DNA from: Rubritalea profundi
Lineage (GTDB): Bacteria > Verrucomicrobiota > Verrucomicrobiia > Verrucomicrobiales > Akkermansiaceae
Direction: 5' to 3'
Assembly: GCF_002954445.1 (NCBI RefSeq)
Contig: NZ_MQWA01000001.1
Span: 303,935 to 365,986 of the forward strand
DNA: 62,052 nucleotides
Positions 19,415-30,025 of the stretch are shown here, piece after piece. The notes below the pieces were generated by a model. That model did no database searches. It saw nothing but the letters and a program-made list of their open reading frames with translations, and was not told where the DNA came from. The first letter of the stretch is position 1; the number at the start of each line of letters is the position of its first letter. Position numbers and translations under genes: made by a program.

Positions 19415-22283
19415 AGCCCCAAGGCCCTCACATGTGCCTCTACGCAGTTTGCTAGAATCGTTGGTTCGTATCCACCTTCAAGAACCGACACCAAGCGACC
19501 ACCACAATATTGCTCCGCGTAGCCGCAGACCAATTTGGTGAGCTCGGCAAAGCCAGCGGGGGTAACCAACATCTCCGCGAGAGGGTCACCAGCGGCAGCA
19601 TCAAAGCCTGCACAAACGAGGATTAGCTCTGGCTGAAAACTCTCCAAAGCGTCTCTCAATGGCTCTCTCCAAGCAGACAGAATTTCCTCGTCTCCAGCTC
19701 CCGCCTTGAGTGGGATATTGAGAGTTGTTCCTTTGCCTTCTCCTTCACCAATATCATCGGGGTCTCCACATGAATAAAAATGCCCTTCTTGGTGTGTTGA
19801 GAAATAGAAGACACTCGGGTCACTGTAAAACGTCTCTTCAGTACCATTTCCGCAATGCACATCCCAGTCGACGATCGCCACCTTCTTTATGCCATATTCT
19901 TTTTGCGCGTAGCGGGCGGCAATCGCTGCGTGATTGAAAATACAAAACCCCATTCCTAAGTCTGGAGTCGCGTGGTGCCCCGGTGGACGCACGGCACAGA
20001 AAACTTTATCGACGGCGCCACTCATCACTGCATCCACAGCATTCAACACACCCCCAGTCGACAACACTGCAGCATCATAGGAGTGTTCACCAATGGCGGT
20101 GTCACCAGTGCGTAAATTCTCAGCGAAATTCTCTACATCCATCTTCACCATGTCGTGATAATGCGCTGAGTGCACTAAAGTGATTTCCTTAACCGACGCG
20201 ATTCGGTCGTCGATCCTCTCCAACTGAGAGAAAGCATTTTCGAGCCGATCCAGCACAGATTGATAACGCCTTGGCGACTCAGGATGCCCCGGGCCAGTAT
20301 CGTGCTTGAGCAATTCTTCAGAGCTCCAAATGGCAACTCTTGATGCCTTTTTCTTCTTCTTCGGCGTAGCGCGCGTCTTCACCGCAGCTTTCCTAGGCTC
20401 ATTCACCTCAATATTCTTGCGCGTTTCACTCGCCTTTTTCTCCTCCCAAGCTATCGCCTGTTTCACTAGATCGTCCACGTCCATGGTGAACTCATCGCTG
20501 TCATCACCCGCAATCCGCTCACGCTCAGCCCCGCGACTCATGAAGAGCTTTACCATTGGTTTATTGCGCTTCTGAACTGATGCCCAAAACGTTTTGACTC
20601 CTCGTTCCTGCGCAATTTTTGCAATTTCTGAAAGCAAGTAGTTCGCAATCCCTTTTCTCCGCGCTTTCTCATGCACCAAGAAAGCAACCTCCGCCGTCTT
20701 CCCTCCACCATCCAGATAGAATCGTCCAACGGCACGCAATAACTCGCGGTGGTTGTCGCGATAGAACACCCCGATTGCGAGGTCTTTTGACTGATCCACT
20801 GCCGACATCCTATAAGCAGAACCTTCGTCTAACATCGGCATCGCGTGGCCGTAACGCAAACGAATGGTTTCTTCGTCCTGCGCATAAAAAAACTGCTGCA
20901 ACGAGCGCACATCGCTAGGATGCATAGGCCTACTCATGTATTGAATACTGCCAAAACTCACCCGTTTGATGTCGATTCCAGCATCCTCATCATGGATACC
21001 TGATGGATTAAATCCATAGATTTCTGGGATCCATTTTTGCATTCTGGCTCCCTCTAGCAAGGACTCACGCACATCTGGGTGTGCAATTTCGACGAGTCGA
21101 AGAACTCGTTGCCTAATCGTCTGCCCCACTAGATTAGCCACACCGTATTCAGTGACCACATAGTGCACGTCTCCCCGTGAACTGCAGACACCACTCCCCG
21201 AGGTCAGTCCAGTCACGATACGGCTGGATCCGTCGGCATCCCTTGATGCAAGCGCTATAATAGGGCGCCCGCCATTACTCATAGCAGCCCCACGAATAAA
21301 ATCCTGAGTGGCTCCAATACCGCCATAAAACCGATGGCCACGGGAATCACGCACCACCTGACCAGTAAGGTCAATTTCACGCGCACCATTGATCGAAACC
21401 ATTTGCCTATTTTTTGCAATTCTATGCGGGTCGTTACACCACTCACTTTTATGAAGCTCAATCTCCTTATTCTGGTTCACAAAATCACAAAGAGCTTGAG
21501 AGCCGAGGCAGTGACTGGCGACACTTACCCCCTTATGATAAGCCTTCATACTATTATCAACAGCACCAGCCTTCACTAGCTCCATCATCTCATCCGTAAA
21601 ACAACCCGTATGAATTCCCAGATGTTTATGCTTAGTCAAAGACCTCAAAACTGCTTGAGGACTATTTCCCATGCTGACTTGCAAAGTGGATCCATCTTCA
21701 ATCAATTGCGCTGCATACTCACCAATTTTTTTATGGTGATCAGCATAATCCCAAGATTCTAAAGTAGGAAGCTCGGCGTCCTGCTCGACATAATAATCAA
21801 TCGAAGCCATCGAGATCCGCGTGTCACCATACGTTTGCGGTACGTTTTTATTGATCTGTGCCACCACCTTTTTCGCAGACTTCACTGCGGCGCAGATCAC
21901 ATCAGCACTCAGACCTAGCGACACATAACCGTCAGCATCAGGTGGACTCACCTGTATCAAAGTAGCATCAAGTGTGATAACCCCACTCTGAAATAAGCGC
22001 GGAATCTCTGATGTCGGACACGGAGTGTAGTCAGCCCAGCCCTCCCCCACGGCCTCACTCATCCTGCGAGAAAGGAAGAAACTGTTGGTTCGGAAACTGC
22101 CTTCATACTTGGGGTCCACCCACGCAGATCGCCAAGTGTGTGAATATGCAGTAGCTCCACATCCTGAAAGGACTCATGCTTAGACAGCAGACTATCCATC
22201 AGCGCAAAGGGAACCATCGCTCCACCTCCAATAAAAACTCGACCGCCATTCGGCACAATTTCTTTCCACGGCAATGACTGCAT
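19411..22283 (-). CDS. Trifunctional fusion: acetyl-CoA hydrolase/transferase - GNAT - histone-deacetylase-like, one apparent -1 frameshift
   Basis: About 957 residues in three modules. Residues 1-435 are an acetyl-CoA hydrolase/CoA-transferase (DPKYEGSFRTNSFFLS, FYGGIGATQDFIRGA, VTEYGVANLVG). Residues 440-605 are a GNAT acetyltransferase with the acetyl-CoA loop motif EKARRKGIANYLL. A Lys-rich linker (606-650) leads into an HDAC/acetoin-utilisation deacetylase (650-957) with intact zinc and catalytic residues: RPPGHHA, DWDVHCGNGTEE and CAGFDAAAGDPL. The first 55 codons are in another frame: MQSLPWKEIVPNGGRVF starts at 22283, and the frame shifts by -1 near 22119 in a GGG, consistent with one missing G. 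Such a protein could make or use acetyl-CoA, acetylate lysines and remove acetyl groups. Possibly expressed alone. Confidence 0.85.
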
Positions 22284-22420
22284 ACAAATGAACTAACACG
22301 TAGATATCTCATCGACCATCTTGAATGATTTATCTTCGAACTCATCTGCCACTAATCCACTCAAACTCAGAGCCATTAGGGAAAGTTAAAAGAAATACAA
22401 GTTATCCACCGAGATTTCAA

Positions 22421-22449
22421 TTGACAGTTCACTAGCTGGCTCCTAGTTT
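22421..22449 (+). promoter_or_regulatory. Probable sigma-70-type promoter of rplM-rpsI
   Basis: TTGACA (22421-22426), a 17-base spacer and TAGTTT (22444-22449) lie about 75 bases before the rplM start. The -35 is perfect and the -10 weak. The spacing and position support a housekeeping promoter for the ribosomal protein operon. Confidence 0.45.
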
Positions 22450-22523
22450 GCCCGCCCTTCCCCGTGACTAGAACGACAACTCGTCTTAGCCTCGACATAA
22501 GGACAAACAAGAAATTTATAATA

Positions 22524-22955
22524 ATGAAAACATTTTCAGCCAAAGCTCAGGACATTGAGCGCAAATGGTATGTGATCGACGCAGCAGACAAAGTGCTCGG
22601 TCAAGTCGCACGTGAAGCCGCAGTTCTACTTCGTGGCAAGCATAAGCCAATCTTCACACCCCACGTTGACTGTGGAGACCACGTCATCGTCATCAATGCT
22701 GAGAAAGTTCGCCTTACAGGCAACAAAGAGACTCAGAAAATTTACACCGCTTACACTGGATACGTTGGTAACCAGAAAATCGAGACTCCTAAGAAAGTCC
22801 GTCAGCGTCACCCAGAGCTCCTCGTTGAGCGCGCGGTAAAGGGCATGATCCCACACAACAGACTTGGAAGCGCTATCTACAAGAAGCTCCACGTCTATGC
22901 AGGTACTGAGCACGCTCACGTGGCACAGAATCCAGAAGCTTTTGAAATCGCTTAA
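22524..22955 (+). CDS. rplM: 50S ribosomal protein L13
   Basis: A 143-residue protein of standard L13 length. Family motifs are [40 protein letters not shown], the [10 protein letters not shown] strand and the [13 protein letters not shown] signature. L13 is an early-assembly large-subunit protein. The ATG at 22524 is chosen because it begins the conserved domain; an in-frame upstream start would add 20 unrelated residues. It is followed 27 bases later by rpsI, the usual bacterial rplM-rpsI pair. No Shine-Dalgarno sequence precedes it. Confidence 0.97.
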   Translation: MKTFSAKAQDIERKWYVIDAADKVLGQVAREAAVLLRGKHKPIFTPHVDCGDHVIVINAEKVRLTGNKETQKIYTAYTGYVGNQKIETPKKVRQRHPELLVERAVKGMIPHNRLGSAIYKKLHVYAGTEHAHVAQNPEAFEIA

Positions 22956-22982
22956 TTTTTAATACACTAACATTTTATCACT

Positions 22983-23381
22983 ATGAGCGAAGCAAACGTA
23001 TATAGCGCAACAGGCCGTCGTAAGAACGCCGTTGCACACGCATGGATCACAACTGAAGGCACTGGAGAAATCTCCATCAACAAGCGCCAGTTCGAAGAAT
23101 ACTTTCCTACACTTACTCAGCAAAATGCAATTCTCGCACCGTTCGAGATCAGCAGCCTCAGTAAGAAGTTTGACGTACGCGTCTCCACCAATGGTGGCGG
23201 ACTCAACGGCCAAGTCGGAGCAATCCGCCTTGCCATCTCACGCGCACTCATCCAGTTCGATCCTGAACTCCGTCCAGCTCTCAAAGCTGCACTCCTCCTT
23301 CGTCGTGACCCACGTATGAAAGAGCGTAAAAAAGCTGGTCGTCCTGGTGCACGTAAGCGCTTCCAGTTCTCCAAGCGATAA
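22983..23381 (+). CDS. rpsI: 30S ribosomal protein S9
   Basis: A 132-residue S9 starting MSEANVYSATGRRKNAVAHA. The central GGGLNGQVGAIRLAISRALI and the C-terminal DPRMKERKKAGRPGARKRFQ then FSKR are diagnostic; the Ser-Lys-Arg tail reaches the P-site tRNA anticodon. It is co-transcribed with rplM and followed by a strong intrinsic terminator. The start lacks a purine-rich ribosome-binding site, as for most genes here. Confidence 0.97.
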   Translation: MSEANVYSATGRRKNAVAHAWITTEGTGEISINKRQFEEYFPTLTQQNAILAPFEISSLSKKFDVRVSTNGGGLNGQVGAIRLAISRALIQFDPELRPALKAALLLRRDPRMKERKKAGRPGARKRFQFSKR

Positions 23382-23418
23382 TACGCAACACGGACACGGA
23401 TCACTCCGGTTCTTTTAC

Positions 23419-23454
23419 AAAAATCCACATCTGCTCGCAGGTGTGGATTTTTTT
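23419..23454 (+). terminator. Intrinsic terminator of rplM-rpsI
   Basis: AAAAATCCACATCTGC and GCAGGTGTGGATTTTT form a 16-bp stem (one G-T pair) around a two-base loop, followed by more T residues. It begins 37 bases after the rpsI stop and is a textbook rho-independent terminator. Confidence 0.9.
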
Positions 23455-23469
23455 CGTTTAAAAACCTAC

Positions 23470-23549
23470 GTAGAAGCGTGCTTCCAGCCGCTTTTTTCTT
23501 ATAACCAGAAATGCAAGCATGATGCAAGCGGCTGGAAGCACGCTTCTAC
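23470..23549. repeat. Long-arm palindromic repeat, family member with two perfect arms
   Basis: The arm starting GTAGAAGCGTGCTTCCAGCC (24 bases, 23470-23493) is repeated as its exact reverse complement at 23526-23549, with a 32-base spacer. Each arm also contains a smaller palindrome, GAAGCGTGCTTC. Related single or paired arms occur at 50681-50791, 54678-54702 and 61512-61536. It lies between the rpsI terminator and a small gene. Confidence 0.85.
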
Positions 23550-23611
23550 GGCACAACTCAGGATTTCCTCTGATCCTCCCAAATGAGAAATAATCGTATC
23601 AATCACTCCCT

Positions 23612-23902
23612 CTAACGGATAAAGTTGAGCTCATCCTCAGTGAGGTGCTCGCCATGCACATACTGAACCAACACCATTTTCGCATCTATGTCTTGCCGCT
23701 CCGTGCGCTTCCAGCGGTAACCCCAGCGCGACTCGTCATCTTCACGAGCCTCGTAGACCCAACCATCAGAATCGATCACTAGGTACTCACACTCACGCAC
23801 ATCACACCACTCCAAGCGACGGTTGGTTTCGACCAGTGAACTGGTAATACCCAACCATCCCTCTCGATTCACATCGTAATATTTCAGCGTCGATATCTCC
23901 AT
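23612..23902 (-). CDS. Small conserved-looking protein of unknown function
   Basis: A 96-residue acidic soluble protein (MEISTLKYYDVNREGWLGIT at the N-terminus). It is rich in Trp and charged residues (WGYRWKRTERQDIDAKMVLV) and ends HLTEDELNFIR. It has no signal peptide or membrane segment. I do not recognise a family. The ATG at 23902 is the only plausible start, and composition matches neighbouring genes. It lies upstream of nothing on its strand and downstream of the SSP411 gene by 82 bases, so it has an unclear operon. Confidence 0.55.
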   Translation of the reverse strand: MEISTLKYYDVNREGWLGITSSLVETNRRLEWCDVRECEYLVIDSDGWVYEAREDDESRWGYRWKRTERQDIDAKMVLVQYVHGEHLTEDELNFIR

Positions 23903-23984
23903 GGCTCTAAATCAATGATTACCATATACATAGCACCCTAGAAGGCATGTGGGAATAGAAATCTAGGAAGTCCACGCACACATA

Positions 23985-26105
23985 TCACTTCCAGAGCAAT
24001 TTCGGATCGGTGACAGGGGCCTGACAAGTTTCGCCTTCGCAAAGGTAGCCCGTCGTCTTCTCACCCTTCGCTTTCAAACCTTTTTCAAAGTCATCCACCA
24101 GCCCCTTATTCCCCATCAGCGTGAGGTTTGGTCGGTATCCAGCGGCTATTTTAGCATAAAACCCAGCGTCTCCATTGGCCCCCACAGCCAGCACCAAGCG
24201 CTGCCTCTTCGAGTGGTATAAATCCAAAGCCTGAAGCATGCTTGTCAGCGAAGTCGGTGCAAGCATCATCAGCTCACCATGCGCCCTAAAAGTCCCCTCA
24301 GCAATCTTCTGGAAATCTTTTCTCCCAGTAATCTCAGAGAGTTTCAGAAACTCCATCACAGCAATCGAGCTCGCAGTGGGCATCGCTCCATCATAGCTCC
24401 CTTTCAAGCGCACAATCACATCATCCGCTACCGCACTTCCAAAAAATCCACCCTTTTTAGAATCGTGAAATAAAGCAATTGAAGCCTCAGCCAAATCGAC
24501 AGCAAATTCCAACAACTCAGGATCCAAGGTCATTTCGTAACAACGGCGACTCGCCTGCAACATAAGCAAATAGCTCTCAGCCTGTTCCGACGCGTCTAAG
24601 CCGTCAGCATGCCAGCGGTGCGCTAGTCGCTTACCGTCCCACATTTCCTTCTTCACAAAAGCCATAGCCTTGTTAGACGCAGCAGAATACTTCTTTTCAC
24701 CCAGCACTATGCCAGCTCGCTGTAACGCCCCGATCATCATCCCGTTCCAAGAGGCCAAAACCTTATCATCGGTGCTCGGACGAATACGGCTAGATCGCGC
24801 CACTTGCATTTTTTTAATCCCGCTCAGAACCAATGCTTCGCGCCCGGGTTTTTCACCTAGCCACTTTTCTCCCTTCACCAGAGAAAGTACATTTTGTGCC
24901 TTCAATGCCTCTGGGTCACTATGGTCATAAAAATTCCCCTCATCCGTGACTCCAAAATACGCACAGATCTCAGTGAATTCGTCAGGATTTAACAGCGACT
25001 TCAGCTCGCTAGTAGTCCAGCAGAAATACTTACCTTCCTTCCCCTCACTTTGTGCATCTTCAGCACAGTAAAACGCCCCACCTTCAGCACGCATAGCTCG
25101 TAGCACATACCCACATATCGAATCCGCGACATCTGCGTATTTCTGCTTTCTAGAAACCTGATACAGGTCCAGGTAAAAATCTAACAACTGAGCCTGATCG
25201 TAGAGCATCTTTTCAAAATGTGGCACCAACCACTTGCCGTCGACAGTGTACCTATGAAAGCCACCTCCCAGATGGTCATGGATACCACCCTTAGCCATTT
25301 CTCTGGCTGTTAGCTCAACGAAATCAAGCACCTTAGAATCACCACTACGCTTCCAAGAACGCAGCAGGAAACGAAGATGCGACGGCATAGGAAACTTCGG
25401 GCCCTTATCCCATCCCCCTTTTTGGGCATCGCCACTCTCCATCAACAACTGAGCCGCCATACCTAAAACCTCAGCATCTGGCACAGTCTTAGTCAGTTTA
25501 CCGGCTACAGAGCTATCCAGCATGTGCTGACGGAGCTCTTTGGCAGACGCCAGCACTTGCTCTTGTTTATTACCCCACGCATCCTTGAGCTGCAGCAGAG
25601 CATTCTTAAATCCAACACGATCACCACGGTCAGTTGGCGGAAAATAGGTCCCACCGAAAAAGGGCGTCAAATCCGGTGTCAGAAACATATTCAATGGCCA
25701 GCCACCAGTCTGACCCGTCATTGTGTGATATGCCGTCATATACACTTTATCCACATCTGGCCGTTCTTCTCGGTCCAGCTTGATCGCCACGAAGTGCGCA
25801 TTCAGAATTTTAGCGATCTCCTTATTCTCAAAACTCTCACGCTCCATCACATGACACCAATGACAAGTCGAGTAACCAATACTCAGTAAAATTGGCTTAT
25901 TTTCCTTCTTTGCTTTAGCGAATGCCTCCTCACCCCACGGGTACCAATCAACCGGATTCTTGGCATGCAGGCGCAAATACGGCGAAGCTTCCTTAGCCAA
26001 TCGATTCTCTTTCACCTGCCCAGCATCCGCGGCTGGATCGGCATCACAACTCACCGCCAAAAAAATCAGCGCAATAACCCCCAATAAATGTCGTACAGCC
26101 TTCAT
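23985..26105 (-). CDS. SSP411/YyaL-type thioredoxin-domain protein (DUF255), lipoprotein signal
   Basis: A 706-residue protein. The N-terminal thioredoxin-like DUF255 domain (about 35-195) contains [20 protein letters not shown], the WYPWGEEAF motif, the redox motif STCHWCHVM and [16 protein letters not shown]. The remainder is an (alpha/alpha)-barrel similar to six-hairpin glycosidase/epimerase folds, with [17 protein letters not shown] and [12 protein letters not shown]. The leader [20 protein letters not shown] has a lipobox (L-A-V-S-C), so it is probably membrane-anchored outside the cytoplasm, unusual for the family. Human SPATA20 is a homolog. Function is unknown; a thiol-redox role is inferred from CHWC. 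Single-gene unit on the minus strand. Confidence 0.88.
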   Translation of the reverse strand: MKAVRHLLGVIALIFLAVSCDADPAADAGQVKENRLAKEASPYLRLHAKNPVDWYPWGEEAFAKAKKENKPILLSIGYSTCHWCHVMERESFENKEIAKILNAHFVAIKLDREERPDVDKVYMTAYHTMTGQTGGWPLNMFLTPDLTPFFGGTYFPPTDRGDRVGFKNALLQLKDAWGNKQEQVLASAKELRQHMLDSSVAGKLTKTVPDAEVLGMAAQLLMESGDAQKGGWDKGPKFPMPSHLRFLLRSWKRSGDSKVLDFVELTAREMAKGGIHDHLGGGFHRYTVDGKWLVPHFEKMLYDQAQLLDFYLDLYQVSRKQKYADVADSICGYVLRAMRAEGGAFYCAEDAQSEGKEGKYFCWTTSELKSLLNPDEFTEICAYFGVTDEGNFYDHSDPEALKAQNVLSLVKGEKWLGEKPGREALVLSGIKKMQVARSSRIRPSTDDKVLASWNGMMIGALQRAGIVLGEKKYSAASNKAMAFVKKEMWDGKRLAHRWHADGLDASEQAESYLLMLQASRRCYEMTLDPELLEFAVDLAEASIALFHDSKKGGFFGSAVADDVIVRLKGSYDGAMPTASSIAVMEFLKLSEITGRKDFQKIAEGTFRAHGELMMLAPTSLTSMLQALDLYHSKRQRLVLAVGANGDAGFYAKIAAGYRPNLTLMGNKGLVDDFEKGLKAKGEKTTGYLCEGETCQAPVTDPKLLWK

Positions 26106-26255
26106 GCTTTGAACATAGCGCTAGCATCTTTGTCCACAAGTCCAGTTCTCCGAGTTCTCACGTTTTTTAATCTAGGCTTAACTATCCATAAAATCACGAT
26201 AAAAAATCCACCGCTACCCTGTATTGAAAGCTAGACACCGTCTGCCCACCTTATA

Positions 26256-29200
26256 ATGAACCGACTACTCACCCTTGCCTGCGGCACCTTATTTTTAGCA
26301 TCCTGCTCAGATAAAACCACTACTCAACCCAAGCAGCCCAGCACGCAAAAATCGAGTAGCGAAGTAGTTCAAAAAAAAGGAGACTGTGCTCCCCTCAAGA
26401 ATATCTTTCAACGAGCACATCCAGCCCATCCTCTCGGCCTCATGCTACCATTGCCACGGACCGGACTCTGGCACCCGCTACCCAGAGGACGAACCACTCA
26501 GGCTCGACCAAGAAGAAGGAGTCTTTAGCGCCAGAGAAAGCGGTAAACCCGTCATCATCAAGGGCGATCCAGACAATTAGTTTTTACTCCAACTGATGGA
26601 GAGCCAGGATGCGGATGTCGTCATGCCACCACACCCGAGCAAGAACCCACACGGAAAAATCATGGATCCAGCGGAAATTGCCATGGTCCGCCAGTGGATT
26701 AAAGAGGGTGCAGAATTTGAGGCGCATTGGGCCTACATCGCCCCGAAGAAAGCACCCCTACCGGCCATTCAATCTGAAGAATGGGCGCGTAACCCGATCG
26801 ACCACTTCATCGGGAAAAAACTCGATGAAGCGGGGCTCAAACCAAATGAAGAACAAGACAAATCGAGACTCCTTCGCCGTTTGAATTTTGACCTCACTGG
26901 GCTCCCTCCAACTGCCGAAGAGGCACAAAGCTTCCTCAATGACAAACGTGACTTCGAGTCCGTCTACGCTGAAAAAGTGGACCAACTACTCAAAACTGGC
27001 GCTTACGCTGAGCACTTCGCTCGACACTGGCTCGATGTTGCGCGCTACGCGGACACCCACGGTATTCACAACGACAATTATCGCTCGATCTGGCCCTATC
27101 GTGACTGGGTCATCAACGCGTTCAAAAGCAACATGCCCTTTGACCAATTCACCCGCGAACAAATTGCGGGCGACATGATGCCCAACGCCACCATGGACCA
27201 GAAGATCGCATCTGGATTCCACCGCTGCCTCCCCACCACTGGTGAAGGTGGTGCTATTGCTGAAGAATATGACGCTATTTACGCTCAGGACCGCGTCGAC
27301 ACCACCTCGGCAGCTTGGCTGGGACTCACCGCAGGCTGCGCGGCATGCCACGATCACAAGTTCGACGCGATCTCCACCAAAGAGAACTACCAACTCACAG
27401 CATTCTTCCGCAATACTACGATGAAAGCTCTGGACCGCAATAGCGCCACTCACCCGCCAAACCTTCTGATTCCCACCCCAGACGACCTAAACCGCTATAC
27501 CGTTATCGATAAAGAAATCAGCGAGGCTGACAAAGCCACCCAATCATATAAGAAGGAAAACGAGCCACAATTCCAGAGCTGGTTTAAATCCGACAAAACA
27601 ACGGATAACTCAAAAATTGCCAAGCAAGCTCGCCTCATCAAACTCCCACTCACAAACAAAACAAAAGGACTAGTCGACACCTTTGGCAAAAGCTACACCA
27701 GCAAATCGCCACTCGAATGGGTAAGCAGCTCCGGTGGCGAAGCCGTGCTATTCAACAAGCAAAACAACATCAACCTTGGCAACCAAGGTGACCTTGAGAA
27801 TAATGACAAGTTCAGCTTCGGTGCTTGGATCAAGACCCCTCATAACATTTCCGCTGGAGTCATTTCTAAAATGGATATTGGCGACTCTCACCGCGGATAC
27901 GACCTCTGGGTTGAAAACGGTAAGCTCGCAGTCCACCTGATCCACTCATTGCCGCAAAACTACATCAAAGTCACCACCAAACAAAAAGTGGCTGAGAATG
28001 AATGGACCCACGCATTCGTCACCTACAATGGCTCCAAAAAAGCCAGGGCGTGAAGATCTATATCAACGGCAAAGAACAAAAGCTAGAGATCAAGAGCAAC
28101 AAGCTCACTGAAACGATGAAGAACAAGGCCCCTCTATTGCTAGGGTCTCGCCACGATGGACAACACTTCACCAACGGCCAGCTTCACAGCTTCCAGCTTT
28201 TCAATAAAACCCTCACCACCGAAGAAATTGTTGCGATATCCATCAATGGTCGCATCAACAACCTTCGCGAGTCATCCAAACAGGATCCAAAGCTCGTCGA
28301 ACAGATCCGTAGCTACTACTTCACACACATCGACAAAGCCACCAAAAAGCTCAATGACAAATCCATTGCCCTTAAGAGCGAAAAAAAGCGATCGAAAAAC
28401 GTGGCACCTACACCCTAGTGATGCAAGAGAAAGCAGACCTGAAGCCCACTGCACACATCCTCATCCGCGGCCAATACGCGGTGAAAGATAAAGAAGTACT
28501 GAGCCCTGATGTACCCGCCTCACTTCCTCCAATGACCGCTGAAATGCCAAGAAATCGTCTTGGCCTAGGCATGTGGCTTTCCGAACCAAGTAACCCACTT
28601 CCCGCTCGTGTCACAGTCAACCGCTATTGGTACTACCTCTTCGGTAATGGCATCGTGGAATCCACCAATGACTTCGGCGTCATGGGAGCCCGCCCTAGCC
28701 ACCCGAAACTACTCGACTGGTTGGCTAGCGATTTTGTTGAAAATGGATGGGACTTCCACCTCCTCCTCAAAACGATCGTCACCTCATCCACCTATCGTCA
28801 GTCTGCCACCTTCACGGATTAGAAACTGGAGCAGGACCCGCTCAACAAGCTTCTCTCTCGCGGCCCGCGCTACCGTCTCGCGGCAGAACAAATCCTCGAT
28901 CTGGCACTCAGTTCGTCAGGACTCCTCAGCAAGGATATGGGTGGCCCCTCGGTCAAACCGTACCAACCAATCAACGTCTGGGAATCCGTTGCCATGAAAG
29001 GCTCCAACACTAGACACTACAAGCCAGACTCAGGATCCAAGCTCTACCGTCGCTCGCTCTACACCTTCTGGAAGAGAACGGCCCCCCACCCATCGATGGA
29101 GATCCTCAACGCCCCATCACGGGAAGTAAGCTGTGTAAGGCGCGAGCAAACAAACACACCACTGCAGGCATTTGTGGTCATGAATGACCCACAGTTTGTC

Positions 29201-29498
29201 GAAAGCTCACGCCAGCTCGCTGCCCACGCCCTCCTCAACTGCAAAGAAAAACCCACAATCCTCCAGTTCATCGCAGCTCGCCTACTCAACCGTGAACTCA
29301 CCACCAGAGAGATAGAGATTGTGAATCAAACTCTCGACTTCAGCTACGCCAAGTTCAAAGCAGCCCCCCGACAAAGCCACAGCGCTCATCTCAGTCGGCG
29401 AATCCAAAGCACCAGCAGAACTAGACCCAGCTCAACTTGCGGCCTGGACACTCATCGCCAACCAAATCCTCAATATGGATGAAACGCTTAACAAATAA
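26256..29498 (+). pseudogene. Decayed copy 1 of the PSCyt1-DUF1549-LamG-DUF1553 lipoprotein
   Basis: This is a full-length relative of the gene at 30026-33270 with many lesions. An extra A in the A-run at about 26372-26379 shifts the frame just before the CYHCH heme motif. TAG at 26578 replaces a Ser codon. One G is missing at about 28050 (GGG against GGGG) and one base is missing in an A-run near 28386. TAG at 28820 replaces a Glu codon, and an extra C occurs in CCCCCC near 29370. Fragments in between are still very similar to copy 2 (for example YHCHGPDSGTR, HWLDVARYADTHGIH, EILNAPSREVSCVRR). Similarity stops right after the stop codon, and no DUF1501 partner follows, so the duplication covered one gene only. 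Confidence 0.93.
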
Positions 29499-30025
29499 TC
29501 GATTGCCCCACCCTACTACCTCCAAAAAACAATAACAAGAGACATCGGACAAATGACGTCTTCAAATGGAGTACGGTTCAAAGCCGAGGTATAAACAGCG
29601 CGGCCCCAGAGGTCTGCCCCTTAGTGCACTTCCGGCTCTCATCAAAAATCTCTGCGGCTCTGCGGCTCTGCGCAAGGCTTTGAATTCATTTCTCGCGCAG
29701 AGGCGCAGAGGCGCAGAGGCGCAGAGCAAAACTTGATGATTCGGATTTAGGACTTCGTCATTCTTTGGGTCTTTGGCTAATTCGCCATTTCCGCCCTCTC
29801 GACTTCAAGACTCCGGCGCCACGCCCACGATGAACTAAATAAATAAACGAATAAACAAACAGACTAATAGCCTCAATAAGCCTAACTCCTAGAGCCACAT
29901 GTTTTTTTAAAAAAAATCACCCTGAAAGGAACATCTCAATTTCACAGCTAGGCACAAAAATAATGATAGAATAAACAGCTAAAGCCTGTAGTCTAAGTCA
30001 TAAACTTCGAATGTTGTCACCTTTT
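29499..30025. other. Intergenic region between the tandem copies, with a GCGCAGAG hairpin repeat
   Basis: No gene is supported in these 527 bases. The main feature is a hairpin: CTCTGCGG-type repeats at 29650-29673 face four exact tandem copies of GCGCAGAG at 29695-29726, separated by about 21 bases. The 3' part (29830-29990) is AT-rich, with AAATAAATAAACG-type runs, and probably holds the promoter of copy 2. Confidence 0.6.
29650..29726. repeat. Hairpin of inverted CTCTGCGG/GCGCAGAG tandem repeats
   Basis: The right arm is an exact four-fold tandem of the octamer GCGCAGAG; the left arm is CTCTGCGGCTCTGCGG and so on (three imperfect units). Together they can form a very stable cruciform or RNA hairpin. 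Sequences of this kind are scattered in intergenic DNA of many environmental bacteria. It sits downstream of the dead gene copy. Confidence 0.8.
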
